From Yarrowia lipolytica (taxonomy: Eukaryota > Ascomycota > Dipodascomycetes > Dipodascales), in the NCBI RefSeq assembly GCF_001761485.1, contig NC_090775.1:1116001-1180000 (forward strand): a DNA stretch of 64,000 bases, in the 5' to 3' direction. The position numbers and the translations under genes were made by a program. Positions 44,593 through 55,297 of the stretch are shown in pieces (the stretch's first letter is position 1; each line of letters begins with the position of its first letter). Below the pieces are notes generated by a model. That model made no database searches. It had not been told where the DNA came from and saw only the letters and a program-made list of their open reading frames with translations.

Positions 44593-45519
44593 ATGCCCTG
44601 TCTGCCTCTCATTCCCGCTCGAAGCCACCACGCGGTCAACACGGGCCATCGTGGCTACCGAGGCAAGTACGCCGAAAACTCCATCCATGGGTTCAACGAG
44701 GCGGTCAAGGACGGCGCCAAGGCCATTGAGATGGACATTCAGGTGTCCAAGGACGACGTGGTTGTTGTCTCCCACGACGAAAACACGGAACGATGCTTCA
44801 ACAAGGCCTACGATATCACCCATACTGATTTCAATGGCGTCTTGGACCAGTTGACCATGAAGGAGGCCCCTCACGAGAAGATGCCGACTTTTGTCGACGT
44901 TGCCAAACTCTTCACCACCAAGGAATACGATGGCATTGTGCTCATGGTCGACATTAAGCGAACCAACCACACGTCCGTCGTGGAAAAGGTTGTGCGAGAT
45001 CTCAAGACCATCAACCCTGACTTGGACTTTTGGGCTGCTCGAGTGACTCTCGGTATCTGGAAAGCCGAATTCCTGGAGCCCTGCAAGCTGCATGCCCCCC
45101 AGTTCGACCTCACCCACATTGGAATCTCCCAGGGCTACGTCTCCGAGTTCCTCAAGAGCGACCAGGTCAAGGCCATTTCACTGTGCCATCTGTCGTACAC
45201 GGCTGCTGGAGGAGACGCGGTTCTGCGACAGATCAAGGAGGCCGGAAAACTGGTTTACTCCTGGACCATCAACGAAGAGTACATCATGAACTGGGCCATT
45301 GCGGCTGACATTGACGGAGTCATCACCGATTACGTGTCCAAGTACGCCGAGGTCCAGGCCAAGCCCATCGAGACCTTCAACGTGGACAACCCCATGTCCT
45401 ACTTCAGCTGGTCTGATTGGATTTCTGTCACTCCCAAGTATTTGGCTCTCAACGCCGCCTTCGCCGTCGACTGGAGACGAGAGAACGCCAAGATTATGAG
45501 CAACTTCAAGTCCTTGTAG
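44593..45519 (+). CDS. PGC1: Glycerophosphodiester phosphodiesterase-domain protein, PGC1-like
   Basis: 308 residues. The GDPD signature is intact: GHRGYRGKYAENS (His about 19), EMDIQVSKDD (Glu 46, Asp 48) and VVVSHDENTERC (His 61). LMVDIKRTNH, a later VYSWTINEEY and DGVITDYVSKY are the conserved barrel strands. The order and the Asp-Ile-Lys pattern resemble yeast Pgc1, which degrades phosphatidylglycerol to diacylglycerol at mitochondria and lipid droplets. The C-terminal membrane anchor of Pgc1 is not obvious here; the last 40 residues are only mildly hydrophobic, so localisation is uncertain. Start codon context is good (CGCAATG). Confidence 0.8.
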   Translation: MPCLPLIPARSHHAVNTGHRGYRGKYAENSIHGFNEAVKDGAKAIEMDIQVSKDDVVVVSHDENTERCFNKAYDITHTDFNGVLDQLTMKEAPHEKMPTFVDVAKLFTTKEYDGIVLMVDIKRTNHTSVVEKVVRDLKTINPDLDFWAARVTLGIWKAEFLEPCKLHAPQFDLTHIGISQGYVSEFLKSDQVKAISLCHLSYTAAGGDAVLRQIKEAGKLVYSWTINEEYIMNWAIAADIDGVITDYVSKYAEVQAKPIETFNVDNPMSYFSWSDWISVTPKYLALNAAFAVDWRRENAKIMSNFKSL

Positions 45520-45772
45520 GACACCTGACACATGATTACATCTAGAGTATGAGAAAGAGAGTATTTAAACAATAATATAGAGTGTTTGACATAACTATAG
45601 TCTCCTAACGATAGCAACACTTTCCAGAGTTGAACGTGCCGTTTTTATCTACTTGTATATATAGGCATCTGATAACTGAATATCTGAATACTTGGCCACT
45701 GTTGAAACATCTTTTGTCAACCACCATTGCCCTTTGGCCTGTTTTTTTGTTCAATTTTTTCCACAGTTTTTT
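45520..45772. other. Spacer between PGC1-like gene and tRNA-Arg element
   Basis: Gene 3' flank, AT-rich. Nothing else recognised. Confidence 0.5.
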
Positions 45773-45789
45773 TTTTATTCTAATGATTC
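45773..45789 (+). promoter_or_regulatory. Putative Pol III upstream element of tRNA-Arg
   Basis: TTTTATTCTAATGATTC, within a longer T run. First base 76 bp upstream of the tRNA. Identical to the copy before the 5S gene. Confidence 0.6.
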
Positions 45790-45848
45790 ACAGATTATGA
45801 TTTTGGAATTTACAGAGTAGTGGCCAATTTTCTAAAAAGTCAAAAAAT

Positions 45849-45937
45849 GAGGACGTGGCGTAATGGTAGCGCATTGGATTTCGGTTCTTCTGAACGACGT
45901 CCTCCAAAGGCTGCGGGTTCGAGTCCTGTCGTCCTCT
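45849..45937 (+). tRNA. tRNA-Arg (anticodon TCG) with a 17-nt intron
   Basis: Acceptor arms GAGGACG and CGTCCTC pair fully. The D-arm is GGCGTAATGGTAGCGC. The anticodon stem TTGGA/TCCAA encloses 24 bases: a 7-base loop (TTTCGG then C) plus a 17-base intron at the standard site after position 37. This gives anticodon TCG for Arg. The T-arm is GCGGGTTCGAGTCCTGT. The anticodon depends on placing the intron at the canonical site. Confidence 0.88.
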
Positions 45938-45938
45938 C

Positions 45939-45944
45939 TTTTTT
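45939..45944 (+). terminator. Pol III terminator of tRNA-Arg
   Basis: Run of six T immediately after the tRNA. Confidence 0.75.
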
Positions 45945-46293
45945 CAATATGAACGGGCGGATTACTTTTTGTTTCAAACCATGATATTGTTGTTTGGAGC
46001 GACTGGCCGATTGATTCACACTCTTTATCTTTCGAGGTCCGTCTCAAGATACATATGAACTTCAAGTATTATACAGTATGTACTTTTTCGATAATATGAA
46101 ACAAGTGCATGGACGAAGTTCCACTGTCGGTTGCTCAGCGGATTATTTCCTTATACAAGTACTCTTACGCTACATTCAGTGCAGTTTGCTCTCTCTTTGA
46201 GGTATGCACTCTTTCGAGGTATGCACTCTTTGCCTACATGTACCCTTGTGGTTATTCTATCATATATCTACTGGCTGTATCGTCTCTACTTGC
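45945..46293. other. Intergenic between tRNA-Arg and NPY1
   Basis: 349 bp. Contains a short direct repeat (CTTTGAGGTATGCACT / CTTTCGAGGTATGCACT near 46195-46228). No gene. Confidence 0.5.
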
Positions 46294-47556
46294 CTACAAT
46301 TGGGCCTTGTTCTCAGCCAGCACGTTCTTGTGGACCACCGCGTCAATGAGGTTGAAGGCAATTGCCTCAGGAGGAGGCAGATACACCTCGTCTTGTCCTG
46401 CCGAAGAGCCCCGTCGCAGACCTCGAGACGTCTCGGCCTTCTTGAGCCAGCCCTTGGCGTCCTCGATGGAGAACCACTGGGCATCTGCGAGCTCGGGGTC
46501 CAGACCCAGGTTGATTTCTTCGGAAGTGGGGTCATCAGGATCGGCCTGAGCAATGCATCCGACCATAATGTTGCCGGGGAAGGGCCAGGGCTGGGTGCCA
46601 TAGACAACCACCCGTTTGGCCTTGACTCCAGACTCCTCAAACACCTCTCTTCGCACAGCATCTTCCAGAGACTCGGCTGGCTCAATGAAGCCGGCCAGAC
46701 ACGAGTACATGCCCGGAGGGAACCGCTTGGACCGTCCCAGCAGGATTTTGTCTCCTTCCTTGTTAACCACCAGCATGATCACACAGCAGTCTGTTCGAGG
46801 GAATGACAGGTAGGTGATACGTCCCCGAGTAGGACAGTCCTTACATTCCACACCATTGTCCTTCTCGGGACACACAAGTTTGTTGCCACCGTTAATCACC
46901 ATGGTCTTATGTCCACATCCTCCACAGAACTGGTTTCGCTCGATCCAGTCCAAGTAACATCGGGCCTGGGCAAACGCAGACGGGTCCACGGGTCCTCCCA
47001 GACGAGCCTGGATCTGTGGCGAGGTGTAGTCGGAGCCGGGATGCTTGTCCTTGAGCTCGTTTCCGACCTTTCGAACTCGCTCAGCCAGGTCGTCGTTTCG
47101 GATCTGTGTGACCGTAACATCGACAGCAAAGTACGCCACTCCGTGAAACCGGCCGTTGGTGGTCTCGGAAATTGCCGGATCGCCTCCCTCGGCCTCTTCT
47201 CGAATTCCCAGGAAGACCAGAGCCGCTCGTCCTCGTCCCACGGCGTCTCGTTCGGACGACCAGCCGGAAATGAAGTCAGCCTCGGATTTGGCAAAGGGTT
47301 CGCCAACAATGGTCTTGACGTCTTCATAGCCAACATAGACAACGTCGTGACTCTGCCGGCCCTCCCGCTTCTCCTTGGGAATCTTCATCAACAGGGGACA
47401 CAGTCCGTCCAGAACAATGAACTTGGTGTAGCTCGAATGGAGCACCTTGTCCAGAAAGGCATAGTCCTCCCGCAGCCACGACAGCCGGTTAAGAGGGTTG
47501 CCGGAGTAGTACGAGTGCAGCTCGTCACCATATCGAGTATTGAGATTCTTGGGCAT
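46294..47556 (-). CDS. NPY1: Peroxisomal NADH pyrophosphatase (Nudix)
   Basis: 420 residues. The N-terminal SGNPLNRLSWLRED motif is shared with Npy1 and NUDT12. A zinc ribbon follows with CGGCG and a second pair in CPEKDNGVECKDC. The Nudix box is complete, GFIEPAESLEDAVRREVFEESGV, and the downstream GTQPWPFPGN matches the SQPWPFPxS array typical of NADH pyrophosphatases. The enzyme splits NADH to NMNH and AMP. The C-terminus is AQL, which fits a non-canonical type-1 peroxisomal signal, as in the family. The two unrelated tRNA and GDPD genes beside it give no functional hint. Confidence 0.93.
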   Translation of the reverse strand: MPKNLNTRYGDELHSYYSGNPLNRLSWLREDYAFLDKVLHSSYTKFIVLDGLCPLLMKIPKEKREGRQSHDVVYVGYEDVKTIVGEPFAKSEADFISGWSSERDAVGRGRAALVFLGIREEAEGGDPAISETTNGRFHGVAYFAVDVTVTQIRNDDLAERVRKVGNELKDKHPGSDYTSPQIQARLGGPVDPSAFAQARCYLDWIERNQFCGGCGHKTMVINGGNKLVCPEKDNGVECKDCPTRGRITYLSFPRTDCCVIMLVVNKEGDKILLGRSKRFPPGMYSCLAGFIEPAESLEDAVRREVFEESGVKAKRVVVYGTQPWPFPGNIMVGCIAQADPDDPTSEEINLGLDPELADAQWFSIEDAKGWLKKAETSRGLRRGSSAGQDEVYLPPPEAIAFNLIDAVVHKNVLAENKAQL

Positions 47557-48322
47557 GTTGTCTGTTCAGTGAAGAGATGATGGTTTGTTCGATCCCGAGA
47601 TATCTACTACTTGTAGTACTTGCGAACCTTGATGCACCCCTCATGCACCATCGGCAAAGACAGGTACAGCCGAAATGAAAGCAGTGCAAACTCGGCAAAC
47701 TACGCGAGCCGGCGTCTAGAGACGAAAAAGGGACCATCCAGGAGAATAATCAATGTCAAATAATGCTCTCTAGCCTGGGAAACCTTCAGAAATATACCAC
47801 ATATAAGCCAGCATAATCCCACCGTCTGGCACAGGATGGATCCACATACACTCAACCCGCTTGCATGCATATTATCACCCAAAGTGGGGTAGCCGGAGCG
47901 CCAAATGTCACACCTGACCTGAGTCCGTTTGGATCACGTGAAAATGACAGAATAATTATTGGTAAATCTCGGTACTCGTGTGTTCTGTTCCATACATACC
48001 AACGCCTTCCACGCCAAAGTTATTTGAAACGTGTCGATTTCTCTTTTGTTGAAAAATCAACTTTCACAGTCCTCCCAATGAGCCGAGCCATATAGCCGAA
48101 CACTTCACACACACCCCTTCATCCGAACATCAGCAATAAGTACAAGTTGGTACAACCGTAGTTGTAAGTACATACTATACTCGTAAAGGTACCGTGAGTA
48201 CAACATTACCACCCGCGTCTTCGCTAAATATAATCACTTAATTACATAGCCGTCACCTTCTAACTCATGACACATTATTACTTACTAGATTTTGGTTCAG
48301 TCACACACTCATGCCAACTCCG
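47557..48322. other. Intergenic between NPY1 and HRR25
   Basis: 766 bp with an ATCACGTGAA site at 47933-47942 and GTAC-rich patches near 48170-48200. Nothing else recognised. Confidence 0.5.
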
Positions 48323-50302
48323 CTAGATCCAGGGAGTAGCGCCATAGTCGTCGTGACCTTGTCCAGGAGGAGCCGATGCACCGGGCTGTCCAAACTGTCC
48401 CAGCGGTTGCTGTGGCTGCTGCTGTTGTTGCTGGGGAACGCCCTGCTGAGGCCCACCGGGAGCGGTGCCTGAGCCGGCAGCGCCGCTGTTACCCTGGCTG
48501 GTAGGGCTACCCTGGATGCGCTGCTGCTCCCGTCGTAGCCGTGTTCGCCAGTCGGACTGATCGGTATCTGCCTTCTTGTCGTCGTAGTAATCGAGCTGCT
48601 GGTTCTCAATGTCAAAAAGTCGCAAAGGGGGAGGAATGTCCCAGTCTCCAATTCGGGTCTTGAGATCTGGCCGCTGGGATGGAGTCTTGGCTCGCATGCC
48701 CTGCTGGGGAGGCACACCCTGGCCCTGGGCACCTGCTGCCAGAGCCTCGCCACCGGCTCGGGGAGCCTGCTGAGGTTGCAGACTCACCTGCGAGTTGGAG
48801 GCTCCCTGAGAAGCACCGGCGGCGGCAGGAGAAGCGGAGTCCCGCTGCTGCTGCTGCTGCTTGTTGGGGTCCTCGTCCTGACCCTGGCCGGCTGTGAGCT
48901 GCGACTGCTGGGCTCCCTCTCGGCCTCCCATGCTGTTGATGACCTTTCTGTATCGGAACACGGTCCAGTCGAACACGTAGTCGTATCGGTAGTTGGATCG
49001 GATGAAGAAGTCCTTCATGAGGCGACGCAGATAAATGTAGTCTGGTCGGTCCTCGAATCGCAACGATCGCGAGTATGACAAGAAAATGGCAAACTCGTTG
49101 GGCAGGCCCTTGGTGAGCGTGTCTGTGCTGGTGGTCATCTTCTTCTCCATGATCCGGTCGTACTTCTGCTTCTTGGTTACTGCCTTGAGACCCTGCCACG
49201 GGAGCTGGCCACGCATAAAGTAGATGAGCACGTATGCCAACGACTCGAGGTCATCTCGACGCGACTGCTCCACGCCCAGATGCGTGTTGATGCTGGCATA
49301 ACGCGCCGTGCCCGTCAGGTTCTTGTTCTCACGGTAGGGAATATGCAAATGGGTTCGGGGGTCTCGGAATCGCTTAGCCAGGCCAAAATCTATAATGTTG
49401 ACCTGGTTGCCTCGGCGGCCGATGCCCATGAGGAAGTTATCGGGCTTGACGTCTCGGTGGATGAACGACTTGGCATGCAGATATTCGAGTCGGGTGATGA
49501 GCTGGTCGGCGAGAAGAACCACCGTCTTGTACGAGAATCGTCGCTCGCAAAAGTTGAACAGGTCCTCGAGCGAGGGGCCCAGCAGATCCATCACCAACGC
49601 ATTGTACTCATTCTGTGAGCCAAACCATCGGATGAAGGGGATGCCGGTGCCGCCGGCCAGAGTCTTGTACACCCGCGCCTCGTACTCTAATTGTGGGTGT
49701 TTAGAGAAGATGTTTTCCAGCTTGATGGCCACCTCTTCGCCTGAAATGATGTTGACGCCCAAGTAAATGTCGCCGAACGATCCGCTTCCGATTTTTCGCC
49801 GGATCTGGAATTTGTTTGCAATTCTCACGTCGCTGGGTTAGTATGTGTGTGATTAGTTGATGTGTGGGATGGGCGATCGTGCGAGCAATAGTGCGAGCAA
49901 TTTGATGCAGCAGCAAAGCGTGGGGGGGATGCATCGGGTGGTTCCACGGCTGCTCCGCGGAGGAAAGTGCAACGCCAGACCATTCGTTGCCGGTGACATC
50001 TATAATATCACATCGCACATGATGCAGTCACATAAGTCAAGTGTCATGAGATGGTGGGTGTGGACAGCCACGACGATAGCAGCGGCGAGAGACTGACACC
50101 TCAACAGCGTAGCATGTCATCGTCAGCATGTCATCACCATCACCATCATCATCACATCAACTGCCACCCTTGTCACCCATCACCATCCATCTCCTTTTGT
50201 CATTCATCACCCTCCTCATCTCATACCGCATCACGACAGCTGCCCTGTCGCGGCAGACAATACTCACTGTAGAAGCGACGGAACCGAGTTGCTAGAAGAC
50301 AT
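48323..50302 (-). CDS. HRR25: Casein kinase I, Hrr25/CK1-delta type (one intron)
   Basis: Exon 1 is 50302-50268 (11 codons and 2 bases) and exon 2 is 49832-48323; the 435-bp intron reads GTGAGT to CTAACCCAG. The product is 514 residues, beginning [20 protein letters not shown], which restores the DxRxxxKF opening of CK1 kinases. The kinase domain shows [36 protein letters not shown] and the CK1 signature [15 protein letters not shown]. The tail after about 315 is Gln/Gly/Pro-rich, with Q tracts. Unlike Yck1/2 there is no C-terminal palmitoylation CC. Hrr25-type kinases act in DNA repair, ribosome maturation, vesicle transport and autophagy. Confidence 0.94.
49833..50267 (-). other. HRR25: 435-bp intron of HRR25
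   Basis: Donor GTGAGTATTG, acceptor CTAACCCAG. Contains a CAT/CAC-rich simple repeat near 50132-50155. Confidence 0.85.
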
Positions 50303-51411
50303 GGTCGACGGTCGGGGGAATGTCTTGGTCCGTGAGGGGCGATTTGGAGCTTGTGCTTGTGTCGAAACAAGTTGTTGATTTTGGAATGTGGGTGCGGATG
50401 TTTGTGGTCGCTAGAAAGTAGAGTCTGGTAGATTTTGTTTATTGAAGCGTGTCCAGAGAAAACAAGAAATAAAGTACTCTAATCAGGTGACGTGGGCGCC
50501 GGAGTAAGTGTCGCTTGTTGGGCCGGCCAAACTTTGGTTAGTGGAGATTGGTGCCGCTCGCTCTCGGGGTGTTATGTCCGGGGTCGAGAGGGTGGTTGTA
50601 TGTGGTAGGGGCTACGTTTCTCAACGACGATGGGTGGTGGGAGAGGGGGAAAAATCAGGTTGGGAAGGGTTAGGGTACAAGAGCAAAAAAGGCAAAACCC
50701 GCCGACTACTGCCTGGAATGTGTATTGGGCAGTTTGATGACTGTTCAGAGGTTATCTGGGAGGCGCCGGGTCCCTATTTGTGTCTGTTGGCCGTGGTTGC
50801 CATCTGGGCATTTTCATTGGGGCAAAAAAACCGATTTTTCCCCTCCAAAAGCCGCTCCCACAAACCCCCCTTAACTCTTGTCACGCTCTCTCCACGCACA
50901 CTCACCTTACAGTGCACTCTCTCTACACTGCATATTGGTGCCAGTATCACTGGTACATTCACTCGTATGTACTGTAGCTATAGTATAGTGCTTGCAAGGA
51001 ATACAGTCCCCCTAGAATAACCTTGGTAGCTTACAAACAGAACATACAAGTGACAAAGATGATATATATTAAGACACCGAAGACGGAGAGCCCCTCCCCA
51101 GGTATAATGCTTAGTAATCCCCGCCTGAATCAATCTAGATCGGAAGAGAGGGTCAGCAGGAATTACGCACCACAAAATCTATATCTTGCAGCAGCCGACA
51201 CGGACATGCGGCGACACGACCGTCAAAATGCACAAGAACTGCCCAAATCAAATGTAACATTGTTCGGGAGGGTAATGACGGGAGCCAAGCTTGTTTTGCG
51301 GTGTCTCCAGTACATACGATACATATATGAGTATCCATATGGCTACAGTCCTGGCCCATGGACTGATGATGGACAGTCGCCCTAGTGCCAATATTTATTA
51401 ATTACTCGCAC

Positions 51412-51431
51412 AAGTACAAGTACAAGTACAT
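51412..51431. repeat. ACAAGT tandem
   Basis: Three units of ACAAGT in a row, giving CAAGTACAAGTACAAGTAC-type sequence. Confidence 0.7.
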
Positions 51432-51578
51432 TAACTGGTAGCTACTAGGCTGTAACTACTGTTCTGTATCCCTTCGCTGTTAGTCCCTATTAATAAAATG
51501 CTTTCTCAAACGGGAAATTACACTAATTATTCACCTGCTGTACAACACTATATATTATCCAGACGAATAAAATAAAAC

Positions 51579-51606
51579 AGTCAAATACCACCAGTCAAAT
51601 ACCAAC
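51579..51606. repeat. Two adjacent copies of a 14-bp unit
   Basis: CAGTCAAATACCAC followed by CAGTCAAATACCAA, then a third partial CAGTC. Function unknown. Confidence 0.7.
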
Positions 51607-52504
51607 AGTCGCTGAAATTAAAAACGCTGAAATATATCTACCCATACACGCCTGATCCAATCCACATGATCATCCTCCCCTCATGCTCACAACATGCTCT
51701 CAGCTCTTAGATCGTCTCAGATCATGTCAGATCATACGTGTTAACTAATTATTGGACGGCACCATGGACTTTTAACCTGCCATTACACTTGACACCCCCA
51801 AGTGCCTTACACTAACTACAGTATCATGTTTAATCACCCTCGAGATATTATACCGTCTTTCAAGAGACCCCACCAGCTGGGCACCGGAAAAAAACGGAAC
51901 AAGCAAACGTGGACATGAACACGACATCTGTATTCCAACCACCGGTGGGAGACACGACCATCACCAGCTACTGGTAGAGCAAAAAACGAGCTGCGAAAAA
52001 TCTAATTCTCGTGACTCGCCAAATTCAAAAAGGACCTCCTTATCTCTCACACACACGCGAGGGCCTGCATACCAGAAGTTAATCAACACAGTGACACGCT
52101 TGTGCCGCTCGTTAGACAATTATTATTACAGTGAGTACAAGTACAGTTGTGCAGGTATGTGTACACAATGTGCAATGTGCTCATTCACAACACATCTCTC
52201 GCAAAATCTATATTTAGATCGATATGCTGCACGTAATTAACACAATGCGAAAATTAAGCCACACTAACACCATGACCATGACAGCCACTGTCCACTTTGT
52301 GCTACAGTATTTAGCATTATTTACTTGTACTCGTAGCGTACTTGTTACAAATAACCCCTATGAGACATGTATTATTAATGTGCGTGATGTTACAATGAAG
52401 TGACCGGACCACACTCACCTGCCAAAATTAACCATGACGAAAACAGATGAGCGGGCAAAAGATAAAACCCAAAACCAGATATGTCAGAAACGAGACAGAC
52501 AAGC

Positions 52505-53966
52505 TTAGGCGGTGACGTTCTTGACGAACTTCTTGAAGGACATGGACAGTCGCTTGAGGGCGTTGGGCTTCTTGGCCTTGACGTCCTCGGCAACCTCGTC
52601 AGCCTTGTCGGCAGCCTTAGCCTCAGCGTCCTTGGCCTCGGTCTGAGCCTCCTCAGCAGCGTCGGTGGCCTTGGCCTCAACGTCCTTAGCCTCCTCCTTG
52701 GCGGCATCGGTGGCCTCAGTGGCCTCCTTGGAAACAGAGCCGGTAATCTCGTTGATCTTGTTCTCGGCCTGGGTCACGGCGTCCTTGGCGTCGGCGGCGG
52801 CGTCCTTGGCAATCTCCTGGACCTCGCCCTGAGCCTCCTTGGCGGCGTCAGTGATCTTAGACACGTCGGGAAGGTTGGAGGTGAAGTTGGAAGTGGTGTT
52901 CTGGGTTAGTAATCATTCGTATTTGGCGCGAGTCCTGGGATGCTCTCCCAGAAAACGGCAGAAAAAGGCCTCACTAGGACCCTTGCGCACGGAGCTTCCA
53001 CGCGTTTCCAGACAGATGGAGCTCTGTCTGGTGCGCATCTAAAAATAGACCCACAGTAGTGCGCTCACCTCCTCAACTCTAAATCATCGTCGGTCGTCAG
53101 CGCGTGCAGTTTCCATCTGCATGCTGGGCCGGGCCCCTATTTCCTATTTTCCACACTGGTTTCGCATGTCAAAGCCGCATGCAGCCGGCATTTTTGCCTT
53201 TGCCCTGTGATCGCCGTTTTTCTTCATTTTTGGGTAAATTAGCTCAACGCTCTTGTCCCAATGCTGCATAAAGGTCATGCGATGTCAGAACAAAGGTTGG
53301 TGCTAGTCATGTGGTGGCAAAAACGGCTGTTGGTGCCACGGGTGGCTCCCAGGGGTGGAGGGAGAGGATGAAAGAGGTAATGCAAGGGCATAACACTGCA
53401 GCTGAGGGAAAATATCACATGGACCAGGGCACACACACAACGGATAGGCTCGACCGGCAGGCTGCGGCTGACTCATGCACGTAATGCAATTGCACCCAAG
53501 GTTGGGAGTGTAACTGTACATCACTTTTGGGCGCGTGTGAGGCTGAGAGCAGCCGCGTGCATGGGCTGAGTCGTTCCGATTCCCGCGGGCGTGGGTCCAT
53601 GGCGATAATATCATGAGGCAATCTCAGGCGGTTTGTGACGAGGAGAAACACATGTTTGGGGCTTGTGCGGGAACCCGGACAGTCGGTGGCGTGCATGTGT
53701 ATCGGGGGCTAAAAGTCTGGGCAAGCGTTTGTGACACAGTTGACAGGCGCATTACTGAGAAGCGGTTGGTTCTGAGGGGGACTCCAGGAGCTGAATTCAC
53801 AGCCGGAGGCTGTCTCAGAAGGCCGCAGACTCGGCAAACGGTCCTTCAACTGGACACAAAGTCGCCAGGGGCGTTGTCGGGGCCGGAGCTCTGTACACTG
53901 TGGTGGGGGAAGTCGTCGTTAAGCAACTCGGGAGATACTCACCTCGGTGGTTTCGGTGGCGGACAT
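52505..53966 (-). CDS. LEA-like amphipathic Ala/Lys/Glu protein (one long intron)
   Basis: Exon 1 is 53966-53943 (MSATETTE) and exon 2 is 52900-52505; the 1042-bp intron reads GTGAGT to CTAACCCAG. The product is 139 residues. After a Thr/Asn/Ser-rich start, residues about 22-115 are dominated by Ala, Lys, Glu and Asp in heptad/11-mer-like patterns (AAKEAQGEV, AADAKDAV, EEAKDVEAKATDAAEEAQTEAKDAEAKAADKA) and should form one long amphipathic helix. The tail is basic, ALKRLSMSFKKFVKN. This composition is that of group-3 LEA, lipid-droplet-type or stress proteins that coat membranes or protect proteins. No family can be named exactly. The unusually long first intron is common in highly expressed Yarrowia genes (inference). 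Confidence 0.75.
52901..53942 (-). other. 1042-bp intron of the LEA-like gene
   Basis: Donor GTGAGTATCT at 53942, acceptor CTAACCCAG ending at 52901. It is the longest intron in the window. A plus-strand open frame of 124 codons (53613-53987) crosses its 5' end but overlaps the first exon in antisense and has no recognised motif. Confidence 0.8.
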
Positions 53967-54308
53967 TGTTGTTGTAGTGATGCTTAGTTTAGAGCCAGGG
54001 CAATAAATATGGGGAGGGTGGAGATGGAGGTGCTACAGTATTTATATTAAAGCGGTTTGGGCGAGCCGGAGGCTCTGGCTTTGTGGTATAAGGGACCTAA
54101 AAGACGTATAAGCTAAATCGAAAAGGGTAATAGGGCGAATAGAGGAGTTTGACTTTTGAGATTGGGTACAGTACGAAAAGAGGACAAAGGCGCTGGAGAG
54201 GAACCCACTCTACGAGGTGAGGCAGAGTGGCAGAGAGGTGCAGGAGGGCTTGTCGGTAGAGTTTGCCTTCAAATTTAGCTCCCCTTTTTCTGCCAGAGTC
54301 ATGTGAGA

Positions 54309-54366
54309 CTGAGAGGGAGAGAGAGGGAGAGAGAGGGAGAGAGGAGAGAGAAGGAGAAAAAGAGAG
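54309..54366. repeat. GA-rich purine tract
   Basis: About 58 bases with only G and A, made of GAGAGG-type units on this strand. A mirror-like sequence able to form a triplex in principle. Confidence 0.8.
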
Positions 54367-55207
54367 TGTGTCAGGGAGTTGAGGGTGATAAGATAGCCTG
54401 AGTGGGGGTTTGATGAGATGAAGGGTGGATCTTTGACACGAGACCTGGAGTGGAAATGACCATGTATCAGCCACGAGACCTGTCCTCCTATCCAACAATT
54501 GTTTGGTCCACATGGTCCGCTTGAGGCTCTCCTCTCGTCTCTCGTCTTACAGTACAGTTGGTACAATTGTAGCTACCCGGTACTCTCACCGTTCGCGTTG
54601 GTACCTCCGTCCCCCTTAGCACTACAAACAAATGCGGCGGCCCCAGCCATTAGCCTCGTTTTGCAGGGCGCATATGTGCGGTATGTACAACGAGCATCTT
54701 GAGAGTGAACAGAGCAGAAGTTGAAGGAAGGAATGGAGGAATGGTGCAGAGGTGATTGGTGCTGGACGCGTTAACGTGCTGCCGTAGAGATGGATGGGTG
54801 GATGGTGGGTGCAGGTAGCGAGTAAGTCTGGCAGCAGACTCCGTGTCTGACTCTTGATTCTCTCTATCTCCAGCGGGCCTCCCCTGTATCGTATCGTACT
54901 GTTCCTATCTTGTCTACGGCTTGAGTGTGGACCGAGTCTGGTGACCAAGATGTGACATCGACACAGGACAAGGTGCTTAATTTTTTTTTGGACCGGGAAA
55001 CGAAAAAATAAACACGGCGAGAATGACCTGCGGTTTGAGGGCCCCATCGCAGCCCCTGACAGAGCCCAAACATCCAGCCAGGCTGTCGGAGAGTGACAGT
55101 CCTCCTGTGGCTATTATCCGCGAAGTTACAGTCGTCCGCGATACAGCGTCTATCTGGTATTATGACTGTGGTAGTTGTGTGATGCGACACTTACTGTAAT
55201 TGCAGTA

Positions 55208-55297
55208 AAAGTACGATACAAGTACGTACGATACAACTATAGGTACGTACGATATAACTACAGGTACGTACGATACAACTACAACTACAACTACAAC
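55208..55297. repeat. Tandem GTACGTACGATACAAC repeat with a trailing ACAACT run
   Basis: Three or more copies of a roughly 21-bp unit containing GTACGTACGATA, followed by four to five CAACTA units. Confidence 0.7.

Larger units (their letters stand above)
50303..52504. other. Long intergenic region (2.2 kb)
   Basis: Contains an ACAAGTAC tandem at 51412-51431 and a 14-bp direct repeat at 51579-51606. Open frames up to 170 codons (50508-51020) have no recognised motif and odd composition. Confidence 0.45.

Noticed and set aside
52110-52437. Small spliced gene on the minus strand (ATGGTTAATTTTGGCAG then GTGAGT)
   Set aside because: Joining to the only nearby CTAACGAG acceptor runs into a stop within nine codons.
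53613-53987. Plus-strand frame crossing the LEA-like first exon
   Set aside because: Antisense to a well-supported exon, with no recognised motif.
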